This document shows positions 1-8,110 of a stretch of DNA of 64,000 nt, piece after piece; within the stretch, counting starts at the first letter, position 1, and each line of letters starts with the position of its first letter. Source of the stretch: Jannaschia rubra (GTDB taxonomy: Bacteria; Pseudomonadota; Alphaproteobacteria; Rhodobacterales; Rhodobacteraceae); assembly GCF_001403735.1 (NCBI RefSeq), contig NZ_CXPG01000012.1:186001-250000 (forward strand). Reading direction: 5' to 3'. The notes under the pieces were generated by a model. It searched no databases. It worked only from the letters and a program-made list of their open reading frames with translations, and had not been told where the DNA came from. A program made the position numbers and the translations under genes.

Positions 1-390
1 TACCGTTCTGAGATGCGGGCCGACTTCGAGGACGTGAAAATAGACGGTGAGGCTCCGGGCTTAGATCGGGCGCGACTCCGTGCACTGGTCTTGGGTTGGG
101 GCGAGGTGCCGTCCACACCAGGCAGTAAACCCACCCAGTCGTATCGCGAAATTACCCGAGATAAGATACTACTATGGTGGACAAACCGGCAGGTGCTCGA
201 CGCCGTTTTGGCCGCTTGGCCCGACTGCGGGTACACGACGAACAACGTCAGCGACCTCCGGTCGAGGCTGCGAGCAAAGGACGAGCTTGTCCCAGACGAT
301 GACGCGGCGCGAAGGTGGCAAGAGGGTAGGCCGTGGGCGATCGATCCGAAACCACCTGCCGGTCTGAAGCCACCCGCGAAATCAGTCTAG
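1..390 (+). CDS. Hypothetical protein, probably 5'-partial
   Basis: The frame is open from the left edge to a TAG at 388-390. The first ATG is at 13, but no clear Shine-Dalgarno sequence precedes it, so the protein may begin outside the window. About 130 residues are visible, soluble, with no signal peptide or membrane segment. The middle has hydrophobic and tryptophan-rich helices (ILLWWTNRQVLDAVL) and the end is proline-rich. I do not recognise the family. Base composition is closer to the neighbouring SIR2 gene than to the chromosome right of the tRNA, which fits an accessory block. Confidence 0.45.
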   Translation, partial: YRSEMRADFEDVKIDGEAPGLDRARLRALVLGWGEVPSTPGSKPTQSYREITRDKILLWWTNRQVLDAVLAAWPDCGYTTNNVSDLRSRLRAKDELVPDDDAARRWQEGRPWAIDPKPPAGLKPPAKSV

Positions 391-491
391 GTTGGCCAGG
401 GATGATTGCGCGTTCTCATGGCAAGTAAGCATCTGTTGGCTCCTGTTGGATGTGCTAAGCTGCCCCAAAGTACATTGGGGAGCTTTGGCAT

Positions 492-1856
492 TTGGAATAT
501 CAAACCTACAAAGATCAGATCACCTCGGAAGTTGCATCGCAGATAGAGAAACTGGGTTGTCAGCCTGTACTTTTTCTGGGTTCGGGGATATCGCGCCGAT
601 ATTTTAATGCACCAAATTGGGTTGAGCTTTTACAACAGTTGGCCGAGGAGTGCCCACTGATTGATAAGGACTACGCCTACTATGCTCAGTCATGCTCAAG
701 CGCCCCTCAAATAGGAAGCATCTTCGCTGATAAGTACCGAGAGTGGGCTTGGGGGAGCGGCAAAAACCAGTTTCCAGTCTCTCTATTCGAGTCAGACGTT
801 GCGCCAGATGCGTTCTTAAAACACGCGGCGGCAACGATATTGAAGGGCAAGTGTCCCGCGACTTTGGCGGGCGTCGATGCCACGTATTCAGACGAAATCG
901 CGGCAATGCAGGCGATAAAGCCCCATGCGGTTTTGACTACAAATTACGACACCCTGCTTGAGAGCATATTTTCCGATCACGCCGTTGTAATTGGCCAATC
1001 CGCTTTGAAGGGCATGCCCTTCGCCGTAGGCGAAATATTCAAATTTCATGGATGCGTTAACGATATCGAGCAAATTATCCTGACTTCGGAAGACTACGAG
1101 ACTTTCTACAAGAAAAAGAAATTTATCGCCGCACGATTGCTTTCGCTCTTCAACGAGCACCCAATGCTAATAGTCGGATATGGGGCAAACGACCCGAACG
1201 TTCAAGCGATCCTTTCGGACATTGACGAAGCGCTTGCCTTGCCTGGTTCACTAATCGAAAACATATACTTTGTTGAATATGATGCGGAGGCTGAGGCCAA
1301 AACTTCTTTGCCGATTGAGAAGCTGATCCAAATCGAAGACAACCGTAGCGTCCGGGTCAAACTCGTGGTCACCTCTGACCTCGAATGGGTATTCAAGGCC
1401 TTCAAATCACCCGATAACCTGAACTCCATTCCGCCAAGTATCATGCGCGCGATTCTCGCTAGGTCCTATGAGTTGGTAAGGTCTGATATCCCAAGAACCA
1501 AATTGGATGTTGATTTTGACTTCCTTGAGCGCAAGCTGGAAAACCAAGACGAGTTTGCGCAGCTTTTCGGCATAACAACCGTAAATGATGCATCCACAAT
1601 TTCCGCCAAATTCCCTTACTCGATCACGGAGCTTGGTAAGAAACTTGGAGGAAATAGTTGGCATCTAGCAGATAAGCTGATGAAAATGATCAAGGCCGAT
1701 ACGGGCGTGGATATAAAAGAAAGTGACAGCCGCTTTCAACATATGGTCAAGGTCAACAATTCCAAGTTTCATAAATACTCAGACGACGCCTTCGATCTTC
1801 TGAAAAAAGTGCAAGCGGCTGGCCATTGTGAAACTGAATGGCTGGAAGACACCTGA
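492..1856 (+). CDS. SIR2-like NAD-binding protein, candidate anti-phage effector
   Basis: 454 residues. The N-terminal two-thirds is a SIR2-like Rossmann domain: LFLGSGIS at 27-34, TTNYDTLLE at 149-157 (Asn151), FKFHGC at 183-188 (His186, position of the catalytic histidine) and GYGANDPN at 229-236. Proteins of this SIR2_2 type often deplete NAD+ in phage defence (Thoeris, DSR, SIR2-HerA, SIR2-Argonaute systems). Residues about 370-445 are charged and helical and may form a winged-helix-like module; this is a guess. The start is TTG at 492, set by GGGGAG nine bases upstream and a TAA at 456 in frame. No HerA, Argonaute or TIR partner is visible, but the left side is cut off. Codon use is AT-richer than the chromosome, suggesting transfer. 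The NADase role is inferred. Confidence 0.85.
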   Translation: MEYQTYKDQITSEVASQIEKLGCQPVLFLGSGISRRYFNAPNWVELLQQLAEECPLIDKDYAYYAQSCSSAPQIGSIFADKYREWAWGSGKNQFPVSLFESDVAPDAFLKHAAATILKGKCPATLAGVDATYSDEIAAMQAIKPHAVLTTNYDTLLESIFSDHAVVIGQSALKGMPFAVGEIFKFHGCVNDIEQIILTSEDYETFYKKKKFIAARLLSLFNEHPMLIVGYGANDPNVQAILSDIDEALALPGSLIENIYFVEYDAEAEAKTSLPIEKLIQIEDNRSVRVKLVVTSDLEWVFKAFKSPDNLNSIPPSIMRAILARSYELVRSDIPRTKLDVDFDFLERKLENQDEFAQLFGITTVNDASTISAKFPYSITELGKKLGGNSWHLADKLMKMIKADTGVDIKESDSRFQHMVKVNNSKFHKYSDDAFDLLKKVQAAGHCETEWLEDT

Positions 1857-1880
1857 ACTAGGCAGACCCAGTTCTGTTAC

Positions 1881-2189
1881 TCACGTCGAATGGCTAGCAA
1901 TGGCTGACACAGCTTTTCCGTAGCTAAAGTCCGATTCCGTTCCGTCTTCAAAATGGACGTAAAAACAGGTCGTCACGGCGTGAATACCGCCCGGTCTCTC
2001 ATCGTTGTTCTGTCGGCGGAAAGCATTCACAGCTGTCTTGTCCACCTCGTGACCGGGCGCGGCGACACAATAATCAGCGTAGAGAGCTAAGACATTACGA
2101 AGTTCACTGGCTTCAACAGGCGAACCCACCGCAGTGCCGTTCAACACTGCCTTGAAGTGCTCCTTGGCCTCCCCAACGCCGTCGAACAT
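1881..2189 (-). CDS. DUF3223 (DCL-like) protein, start uncertain
   Basis: 102 residues from the only ATG. The pattern of an EAKEHFKAVL helix near the start and TTCFYVHFEDGTESDFSYGK near the end fits DUF3223, a small domain named after the plant DCL protein and found widely in bacteria, function unknown. The frame stays open upstream to a TAG at 2307-2309 and encodes residues that look like the family's usual first strand (KKPVVLSSG at about 2193-2219), yet that stretch has no ATG, GTG or TTG. The gene may therefore use a rare start or be the 3' remnant of a longer gene. It converges on the SIR2 gene, 24 bases away. Confidence 0.6.
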   Translation of the reverse strand: MFDGVGEAKEHFKAVLNGTAVGSPVEASELRNVLALYADYCVAAPGHEVDKTAVNAFRRQNNDERPGGIHAVTTCFYVHFEDGTESDFSYGKAVSAIASHST

Positions 2190-2540
2190 TAGGCCGGAAC
2201 TGAGGACTACAGGTTTCTTTCGTGCTATTTTACCACTCCCTCTCTTGCCAGCTACGAACCGCTCTCCGCATATGGCGCTACTCTTGGGCTTTCCAGCGTC
2301 CTGTGACTATCAAGGTGTGCGGACTGATTAACAAGGGCTTAGGGCACAAGTTGGTCTGGTGTGCTACCAAACGTCTAAATGTGAAATCCGCCCTCGAAGT
2401 TCTAAGCTACTGAAAAGACGTGATGTTGAATGAAGGCCGTTCCCGACGCAAATTCGGTACTTATACTGTGTTTGACCGAAGCGGCAACGCTAGGTCAGAC
2501 TCGGAAAAGGCCGTAACACATTGTTCTTATTGTAAAATTT
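2190..2540. other. Non-coding tail of the accessory block
   Basis: About 350 bases between the DUF3223 ORF and the 3' end of tRNA-Thr. Apart from the open but start-less extension of the DUF3223 frame (2190-2306) I see no supported gene, hairpin terminator or repeat. Composition is AT-richer than the chromosome beyond the tRNA, especially at 2520-2540. If an element integrated at the tRNA, its attachment end lies here, but no second copy of the tRNA 3' end is visible in the window. Confidence 0.5.
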
Positions 2541-2616
2541 TGGTGCCCCCACACGGACTCGAACCGCGGACCTACTGATTACAAATCAGTTGCTCTACCA
2601 GCTGAGCTATAGGGGC
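2541..2616 (-). tRNA. tRNA-Thr (TGT anticodon)
   Basis: Reading the minus strand, GCCCCTA at the 5' end pairs with TGGGGGC at the 3' end and an encoded ACCA follows. The D arm (GCTCAGCTGGTAGAGC), the anticodon stem ACTGA/TCAGT with loop TTTGTAA, and the T arm with GGTTCGAGTCC are all intact. Anticodon TGT reads ACA, so threonine. The gene starts 9 bases after the stop codon of the upstream permease on the same strand. Its 3' end marks the edge of the AT-richer block at 1-2540. Confidence 0.95.
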
Positions 2617-2625
2617 ACGTCCGCG

Positions 2626-4278
2626 CTATCTAGACGCGTCCGCGCGGGCGAGCAAGAGGACGGCGATGAGGCCGACGCCGGTGATGACAAGCGCCGCGGG
2701 GGCGGCCTGCGCCAGCCGCTCCAGCGAGGCCTGATCGTGGACGCGCGTGGCGAGGGTGTTGAAGTTGAAGGGTCGAAGGAGGAGCGTCGCCGGAAGCTCC
2801 TTCATGGCGTCGACGAAGACCAGGAGCAGCGCCATGGCGACCGATCCGCGCATCAGCGGTAGATGCACCGCGCGCAGGACGCCGCCGGGCGTCCGGCCCA
2901 GCGAGCGCGCCGCCATCGGCAGGGACGGCGGGATGCGGCCCAATGCGGCATCGGCGGCCCCCTGCCCGATGGCGAAGAACCGCACCACATAGGCGAAGAC
3001 CAGCGCGGCAGACGATCCGGTCAGGATCAGTCCCGGATCGTGGCCCGTCAGGGCAACGACCGCATCCGCTACCTGGTTGTCGAGCGCGGCGAGCGGGATC
3101 AGCACGCCCAGCCCCAGCACCGCCCCGGGGGCCGCATAGCCTACGGTCGTCACCGGCAGCAGGCGGCGCGGCAGCGTCCGGCCGGTCATCCGCACGCCGT
3201 AGGTCATGAACAGCGCCAGGCCGACCGTCACCACGGCCGCCGCGCCCGCGACGACCAGCGTGTTGACCAGCGCGCGGATCAGGCCGGGGGCCAGCCACCC
3301 CTCGGCCGAGACGACGGAATGCCAGGCCATCACCCCGGCCGGAAAGACGAAGCCCAGGATCACCGGCACGGCGCAGGCCAGCGTGGCGGTCCATCCGCGC
3401 GCGCCTCGCAGCGCGGTGCGGGCGACGGGCCGCTGCGACCGGGCCGCCTGCCAGAACCTGCGGCTGGCGCGGGATTGCCGCTCGACGAGGACGAGCCCGG
3501 CGATCAGCACAAGGATGACGCAGGCGATCTGCGCCGCGCCACCCGCGTTGCCGCCCGACAGCCAAGTCGAGAAGATGCCCGTCGTCAGGGTCTGCACGCC
3601 GAAGAAATCGACGACGCCGAAGTCGTTCACCGTCTCCATCATCGTCACGGCCACGCCCGCCGCCACGGCCGGCCGGGCCAGTGGCAGACCGACGCGCAGG
3701 AAGCGGCGCCATGGTCCGGCACCCAGGGCCCGCGCGACCTCGTAGCCCGCGCCCGATTGCTCCGAAAACGCCGCCCGGGCCAGCAGGTAGACGTAGGGAT
3801 AGAGCGACAGCCCGATCACCAGCACGGCCGAAGGCAGCGACCGGATCGACGGGAAGACGTAATCGCCCGCCCCGGTCCACCCGAAGGTTGCCCGCAGCGC
3901 CGTTTGCACCGGCCCCGCGTAGTCCAGGAAATCGACCAGAGCATAGGCCCCGACATAGGCCGGGATGGCCAGCGGCATCAGCAGCGCCCAGGAAAGCCAC
4001 GCGCGCCCCGGAAAGTCGTGCATCGCCACGAGCCAGGCCGTGCCGGTGCCGACCACCGCCGTGAGCAGTCCCACCCCGGTCATCAGGACGAGCGTGTTGC
4101 CCAGGTATCGCGGCAGGACCGTCGCGATCAGGTGCGGCCAGATGTTCTCGGACGGAAAGGCCGCCAGCCAGAACACCGCGACGATGGGCACGAGGACCAG
4201 CGCCGCGATCGCCAGCGCGCCAGCGGACCAGAGGTCGAGCCGCCGAATCCCCGGTGTCATAGTGTTTTCGTCGGACAT
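2626..4278 (-). CDS. ABC transporter permease, Fe(III)/thiamine type (FbpB/ThiP-like)
   Basis: 550 residues, a fused two-domain permease with roughly twelve membrane helices. Two EAA-type cytoplasmic loops that would contact an ATPase are visible at about 179-200 and 453-475. This duplicated layout is typical of periplasmic-binding-protein-dependent ferric iron importers (FbpB, SfuB, AfuB) and also ThiP; the late segment AMKELPATLLLRPF is characteristic of the iron group. The ATG at 4278 is kept because the preceding region is the divergent promoter gap. No binding protein or ATPase gene is adjacent, so the rest of the transporter must be encoded elsewhere. Substrate is inferred from family. 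Confidence 0.88.
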   Translation of the reverse strand: MSDENTMTPGIRRLDLWSAGALAIAALVLVPIVAVFWLAAFPSENIWPHLIATVLPRYLGNTLVLMTGVGLLTAVVGTGTAWLVAMHDFPGRAWLSWALLMPLAIPAYVGAYALVDFLDYAGPVQTALRATFGWTGAGDYVFPSIRSLPSAVLVIGLSLYPYVYLLARAAFSEQSGAGYEVARALGAGPWRRFLRVGLPLARPAVAAGVAVTMMETVNDFGVVDFFGVQTLTTGIFSTWLSGGNAGGAAQIACVILVLIAGLVLVERQSRASRRFWQAARSQRPVARTALRGARGWTATLACAVPVILGFVFPAGVMAWHSVVSAEGWLAPGLIRALVNTLVVAGAAAVVTVGLALFMTYGVRMTGRTLPRRLLPVTTVGYAAPGAVLGLGVLIPLAALDNQVADAVVALTGHDPGLILTGSSAALVFAYVVRFFAIGQGAADAALGRIPPSLPMAARSLGRTPGGVLRAVHLPLMRGSVAMALLLVFVDAMKELPATLLLRPFNFNTLATRVHDQASLERLAQAAPAALVITGVGLIAVLLLARADASR

Positions 4279-4366
4279 GGGGCGCAGCGCTAGATCATTG
4301 CCGTTTGCCTGTCCAGCGGGGCGGGGCTATCGTGCCCTCCGCCAATTATCGACAGGGGCCGGGCAT

Positions 4367-5227
4367 TTGGACATCGCGATCCACCTGGGTGCGCATTGCA
4401 CCGACGAGGATCTGATCCTCAGGACATTGGGCGCGAACGCGGATCTGCTGCGGAACCGGTCGGTCTTCATCCCGCCGGGGGGGCGAGCGCGACCCGCCAT
4501 CAGGAAGGCGCTGCAAGGCAGCGGCGACCTCGTGGCCGGGGGCGACGCGCTTTTGTCCGAGCTGCTGGGCGAGCGCACGGCCGAACGAATGGTGCTGAGC
4601 TACGAGGGGTTCCTGGGCGTCTATGCCAAGGTGTTGTCGGGCACGTCCATGTACATCGAGGCAGGGCAGCGCGCGCAGATGCTGCGCGACCTGTTTCCGG
4701 GCCACCGGGTCGAGTTCCTGATGGCGATCCGCAACCCGGCGACCTTCGTGCCCGCCCTGTTCGAGGCGTCGTCGATCAGCGATTTCGGTGATTTCCTCTC
4801 AGGGCACGACCTTACGCAGATCACCTGGGCCGAGCCGGTCGAGGCGATCCGCGAAGCCTGTCCCGAGGTGCCGCTGACGCTTTGGTGCAACGAGGACTTG
4901 CCCCTGATCTGGCCCGAGGTGCTGCGCACCGTCTCGGGCATCGACGAGCCGCTCAAGGGCGAGGACGCGATCCTGCGCCAGATCATGAGCGAGGACGGGC
5001 TGCGCCGGCTTCGCGCCTATCTCAACGACAACCCGCCCGATACAGCCGCCAACTGGCGCAAGGTCGTGACGGCCTATCTGGGCAAATACGCCGAGGACGC
5101 CCGGATCGAGCCCGACATCGACCTGCCCGGCTGGAGCGACGAGACGATCGAGGGGCTGACCGACATCTACGAACAGGATGTCGTCCGCCTGAAGGCGAGG
5201 GACGACATCATCTTCATCGCGCCGTAG
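4367..5227 (+). CDS. Hypothetical protein, possibly degenerate sulfotransferase fold
   Basis: 286 residues starting at TTG 4367, with a GGGG-containing stretch just upstream. It begins with IHLGAHCTDEDLI, where roseobacter sulfotransferase-like proteins have IHLGAHKTGTT; the Lys-Thr-Gly-Thr of the phosphate-binding loop is missing. LMAIRNPATF at about 119-128 resembles the 3'-phosphate-binding Arg segment of that fold. I infer a sulfotransferase-like fold that may have lost PAPS binding. No signal peptide or membrane helix. It is divergent from the permease and convergent with gapR. Function unknown. Confidence 0.72.
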   Translation: MDIAIHLGAHCTDEDLILRTLGANADLLRNRSVFIPPGGRARPAIRKALQGSGDLVAGGDALLSELLGERTAERMVLSYEGFLGVYAKVLSGTSMYIEAGQRAQMLRDLFPGHRVEFLMAIRNPATFVPALFEASSISDFGDFLSGHDLTQITWAEPVEAIREACPEVPLTLWCNEDLPLIWPEVLRTVSGIDEPLKGEDAILRQIMSEDGLRRLRAYLNDNPPDTAANWRKVVTAYLGKYAEDARIEPDIDLPGWSDETIEGLTDIYEQDVVRLKARDDIIFIAP

Positions 5228-5289
5228 TGCGCCTACGGGATCACAGCGCCGTGACGGACGCCACGGCCGCCGCGCCGTGACGGGCGCTT

Positions 5290-5565
5290 TCAGGTCATGC
5301 CGAGCGCTTCCTTGTACATGTCCAGGAGGGCCTCCTCCTCGGCCACGTCGTCGGCCTCGCGCTTGCGCAGCGCGATGATCTTGCGCATCACCTTGGTGTC
5401 ATAGCCGCGGCCCTTGGCTTCGGCCATGACTTCCTTGATCTGCTCGGCGATGTCCTTCTTCTCCTGCTCCAGCCGCTCGACCCGTTCGATGAACCGGCGC
5501 AGCTCGTCGGCGGTGACGCGGTAGGTGTCGGCGGGTCCGTCTTCGACGACGTGTAGTTCGGCCAT
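5290..5565 (-). CDS. gapR: GapR-like nucleoid protein (DUF2312)
   Basis: 91 residues, almost entirely charged helix: a heptad-rich coiled coil at about 18-50 (RRFIERVERLEQEKKDI) followed by the strongly conserved KGRGYDTKVMRKIIALRK at 51-68. This is the DUF2312 signature, whose Caulobacter member GapR binds overtwisted AT-rich DNA ahead of replication forks and supports topoisomerases. Length matches the family, which supports the ATG at 5565 rather than longer upstream starts in the same frame. Single-copy housekeeping gene in alphaproteobacteria; position here shows no operon partner. Confidence 0.93.
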   Translation of the reverse strand: MAELHVVEDGPADTYRVTADELRRFIERVERLEQEKKDIAEQIKEVMAEAKGRGYDTKVMRKIIALRKREADDVAEEEALLDMYKEALGMT

Positions 5566-5643
5566 TTGTCCCTGCTCCTCTTGTCGGGGTCGGATGCCTT
5601 CGGTAGCGCCGGGGCGGGTCCGATGCAACAAAGGGAGCGGGAC

Positions 5644-5859
5644 ATGGCGGCATTGATCTGGATCGGCGCGGCGATGACGGTGGCGGGGCTTCTGGGCCTC
5701 GGCTGGTGCATCTTCGTCGCCCTTCGCGCCCGGCGTCAGGGGTTGGAGGGTGCGGCGATGGAGGCGCGCCTGCGCGGTCTGGTCGCGGTGAACCTGGGCG
5801 CGCTGGCGCTGTCGGCGATCGGGCTGATGCTGGTCGCGGCAGGCGTGATCCTCGGCTGA
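5644..5859 (+). CDS. Small two-helix membrane protein
   Basis: 71 residues from ATG 5644, with GGGAGCGGGAC just upstream. Two hydrophobic segments at about 3-25 and 48-70 are separated by a short basic loop (RARRQG), giving a hairpin in the inner membrane. An earlier ATG at 5623 and an even longer frame exist but would put a non-hydrophobic leader before the first helix. The family is a conserved hypothetical of roseobacters as far as I can tell; no function can be assigned. It is divergent from gapR and its stop lies 7 bases from the convergent SnoaL-like gene. Confidence 0.7.
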   Translation: MAALIWIGAAMTVAGLLGLGWCIFVALRARRQGLEGAAMEARLRGLVAVNLGALALSAIGLMLVAAGVILG

Positions 5860-5866
5860 CCCGCGG

Positions 5867-6391
5867 TCAGGGGGCGGGTGGCTGGCGTTCGCCGCGGTCG
5901 AACGCTTCCCATCCCTCGCCATCGAAGACGTCGCGTCCCAACTGTGCGAGGACATGCGGGAAATCGACCATCACCCAGTTGTCCACGATCCTGCCGTCGA
6001 CCACCTTCCAGAAATCCATGTAGCGGATGGTGACACGCTTGCCCGTCGCAGGAATGCCCATGAAGGGGCCGTGGTGCGTCGCCTCCTGCCGCCCGAAGGC
6101 CGCCGCCCATTCGCCCATGTAGAGCCGCGCTTCGTCGATGCAGACCTTGTCACCGAACGCCGCCTGAAAGGGCTTCTGCCAGTTCTCCTGGAATTCGCGG
6201 ATGCCGTCCTTGGTGCCGCAGCCGGTGTTGCCGCGCCAGCCGAAGCCTTCGGCAAAGAACTCGCCGATATCGGCGATGCGGTGGTCGTTCAGGCCGTCGA
6301 CCATCCCCTCGATCACGGCGCGCGTGGCCTCGGTCTTCGACATGTCGGTGTCGCGGGTCAGGACGGCCTGTTCGGGGCGGCTGCCTTTCAT
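5867..6391 (-). CDS. SnoaL-like / ester-cyclase family protein (NTF2 fold)
   Basis: 174 residues. The EGMVDGLNDHRIADIGEFFA start, the GTKDGIREFQENWQ helix and IRYMDFWKVVDGRIVDNWVMVD near the C-terminus fit the SnoaL-like polyketide-cyclase branch of the NTF2-like superfamily, which binds or converts small hydrophobic molecules in a conical pocket. ATG 6391 follows GGAGAG on the minus strand; an internal ATG at residue 17 (MSKTEATR) is an alternative start. It lies 41 bases downstream of the sugar-type ABC ATPase on the same strand, so the two are probably one transcript. The nearby pseudogene at 7574-8110 is a related protein. Substrate unknown. Confidence 0.82.
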   Translation of the reverse strand: MKGSRPEQAVLTRDTDMSKTEATRAVIEGMVDGLNDHRIADIGEFFAEGFGWRGNTGCGTKDGIREFQENWQKPFQAAFGDKVCIDEARLYMGEWAAAFGRQEATHHGPFMGIPATGKRVTIRYMDFWKVVDGRIVDNWVMVDFPHVLAQLGRDVFDGEGWEAFDRGERQPPAP

Positions 6392-6432
6392 CGTGTCTCT
6401 CCTGTCATGAACATGCGCCGCGGCACGGGGGG

Positions 6433-7482
6433 TCAGGCCAGACGTTCGCCCGTTGCGGTGTCGAACAGGTGGCAGATGTCGCGCGGAACATGCGCGGCGA
6501 AGGGCGCGCCGATCTTCGTGCGGAAATCCTTGGCCGCCTTCACCGCGACCAGCGCACCCCCGGCGCGCACGGTCACCATTGTCGAATCGCCCAGAAGCTC
6601 CATCGAATAGACCGGCGCCTTCACCTCGCCCGTGCCGTCGGGGGCGACCGCTGCATCCTCGGCCCGGAACCCGCAGACGACAGCGCCGTCCACGCCGGTG
6701 AACCCCGGGATCTCCACGCCGGCCGCCTGGAACGTGCCGTCGGTGATCCGGCCTTCCATCAGGTTCATGGCCGGGCTGCCGATGAAGCCCGCGACGAAGA
6801 TGTTGGCCGGGTTGTCGTAGATATCGGTCGGTGTGCCCACCTGCTGCACCACGCCCGCCTTCATCACGACGACCCTGTCAGCCAGGGTCATCGCCTCCAC
6901 CTGGTCGTGGGTGACGTAGATGGTCGTGACCTGCAACTCGTGGCTCAGGTTCTTGATCTGCGCCCGTGTGGATACGCGCAGCTTGGCGTCGAGGTTCGAC
7001 AGCGGCTCGTCCATCAGGAACACCTTGGGCGTGCGCACGATGGCGCGGGCCAAGGCCACGCGCTGTCGCTGACCGCCGGACAACGCGGCGGGCTTGCGGT
7101 CGAGGAACGGGGTCAGCTCCACCATTTCAGCCGCACGGGCCACGCGGTCGGCGTGTTCCCCCTCCGGCACCTTGCGGACCTTCAGGGGGAAGCGGATGTT
7201 CTCCCATACGTTCATGTTGGGGTAGAGACCGTAGGACTGGAACACCATCGCGACGTCCCGGTCCTTGGGGTCCAGATCGTTGACCCGTTTTCCGTCGATC
7301 ACGATGTCGCCCGAGGTCGGATCCTCCAGCCCCGCGATCATCCGCATCGTCGTGGTCTTGCCGCAGCCCGAGGGGCCGAGCAGGACCAGGAACTCCCGAT
7401 CCGCGATTTCCAGGTCGAATTGGTGAACGCCGACGAAACTGCCCCAGCGTTTGGTCACGCCCTTCAGCTCGATCTCGGCCAT
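6433..7482 (-). CDS. ABC transporter ATP-binding protein, carbohydrate (UgpC/MsmK) type
   Basis: 349 residues. Walker A GPSGCGKTT at 36-44, Q-loop Gln82, signature LSGGQRQ at 134-140, Walker B FLMDE at 155-159 and switch His192 are all intact. A C-terminal OB-fold regulatory domain (about 235-349) is typical of CUT1 importer ATPases such as UgpC and MalK. These power sugar or glycerol-phosphate uptake with two permeases and a binding protein, none of which are adjacent. Start ATG 7482. The downstream SnoaL-like gene shares the strand; the 91-base gap to the divergent SnoaL pseudogene probably holds both promoters. Confidence 0.93.
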   Translation of the reverse strand: MAEIELKGVTKRWGSFVGVHQFDLEIADREFLVLLGPSGCGKTTTMRMIAGLEDPTSGDIVIDGKRVNDLDPKDRDVAMVFQSYGLYPNMNVWENIRFPLKVRKVPEGEHADRVARAAEMVELTPFLDRKPAALSGGQRQRVALARAIVRTPKVFLMDEPLSNLDAKLRVSTRAQIKNLSHELQVTTIYVTHDQVEAMTLADRVVVMKAGVVQQVGTPTDIYDNPANIFVAGFIGSPAMNLMEGRITDGTFQAAGVEIPGFTGVDGAVVCGFRAEDAAVAPDGTGEVKAPVYSMELLGDSTMVTVRAGGALVAVKAAKDFRTKIGAPFAAHVPRDICHLFDTATGERLA

Positions 7483-7573
7483 GTCCCGTCTCCGCCTGTC
7501 CCGTCGCAAGCACCCTAGACAGGACCGCCCGCCTACAGCAAGCGTTTTGCAAGCGTATGCAACGGAGGTGCTC

Positions 7574-8110
7574 ATGCGGTCCGATGGCGGCAACTTTCGA
7601 CGGGGGGCGCTGGCTCTGCTGGAGCGGGCGGCCCTGGGTGGCGAGGGCATCGCGTGGGATGCTGTCGCCGAGGCGTCGCACGCCTTCGGCATGCTGAATA
7701 CGGAGGGCTTGGCAAAGTTGTTCGCCGACCTGCGCCGCGTCCCGCCCGAGATGGAACGGCGCGACGACATCCCTCTGGTTGGCATGAACCGCCCAGACGC
7801 ATGGGTTCCCGGCCCGCATCCCTCCCCCCCCCGTGGCGACGGTGGGGTGCTATCTGGGCACGTTCCGCGAACCCTTCGCCGTGACGTGCGGCGACGTGGC
7901 GCTGACGCACAACGGGGGCGATTACTGGGGTATCGCGGCCACCGGACGCAAGTTGCGGATGCGGGTGATGGATTTCTACCGCTTCGACGAGGCGGGAAGA
8001 TTGTGGAAAACTGGCTGCCCGACGACACCATCGGTCTGATGGCGCTAATGGGCGTGGAAGTCATGGCGCGGATGCGGCATCTCACGGGTCAGCCGCGCCT
8101 TACCCTCTGA
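7574..8110 (+). pseudogene. SnoaL-like protein interrupted by two compensating frameshifts
   Basis: ATG 7574 follows GGAGGT. The frame encodes a SnoaL-like N-terminal half up to PGPHPSPP, then leaves frame at a run of nine C residues (7824-7832). The continuation, TVGCYLGTFREPF through MRVMDFYRFDEAG, is in the +1 frame (7833 to about 7992). A second shift at the GGCGGGAAGA stretch (7991-8000) returns to the first frame for KIVENWLPDDTIGLMALMG and the stop at 8108-8110. Removing one C and adding one base restores about 178 residues. Either a true decayed gene or two homopolymer sequencing errors. It is divergent from the ABC ATPase and overlaps the next gene's 3' end by 11 bases. Confidence 0.75.

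Noticed and set aside
2222-2413. Short plus-strand frames at 2134-2413
   Set aside because: No ribosome site or family resemblance; they cross the DUF3223 coding strand and its open upstream extension.
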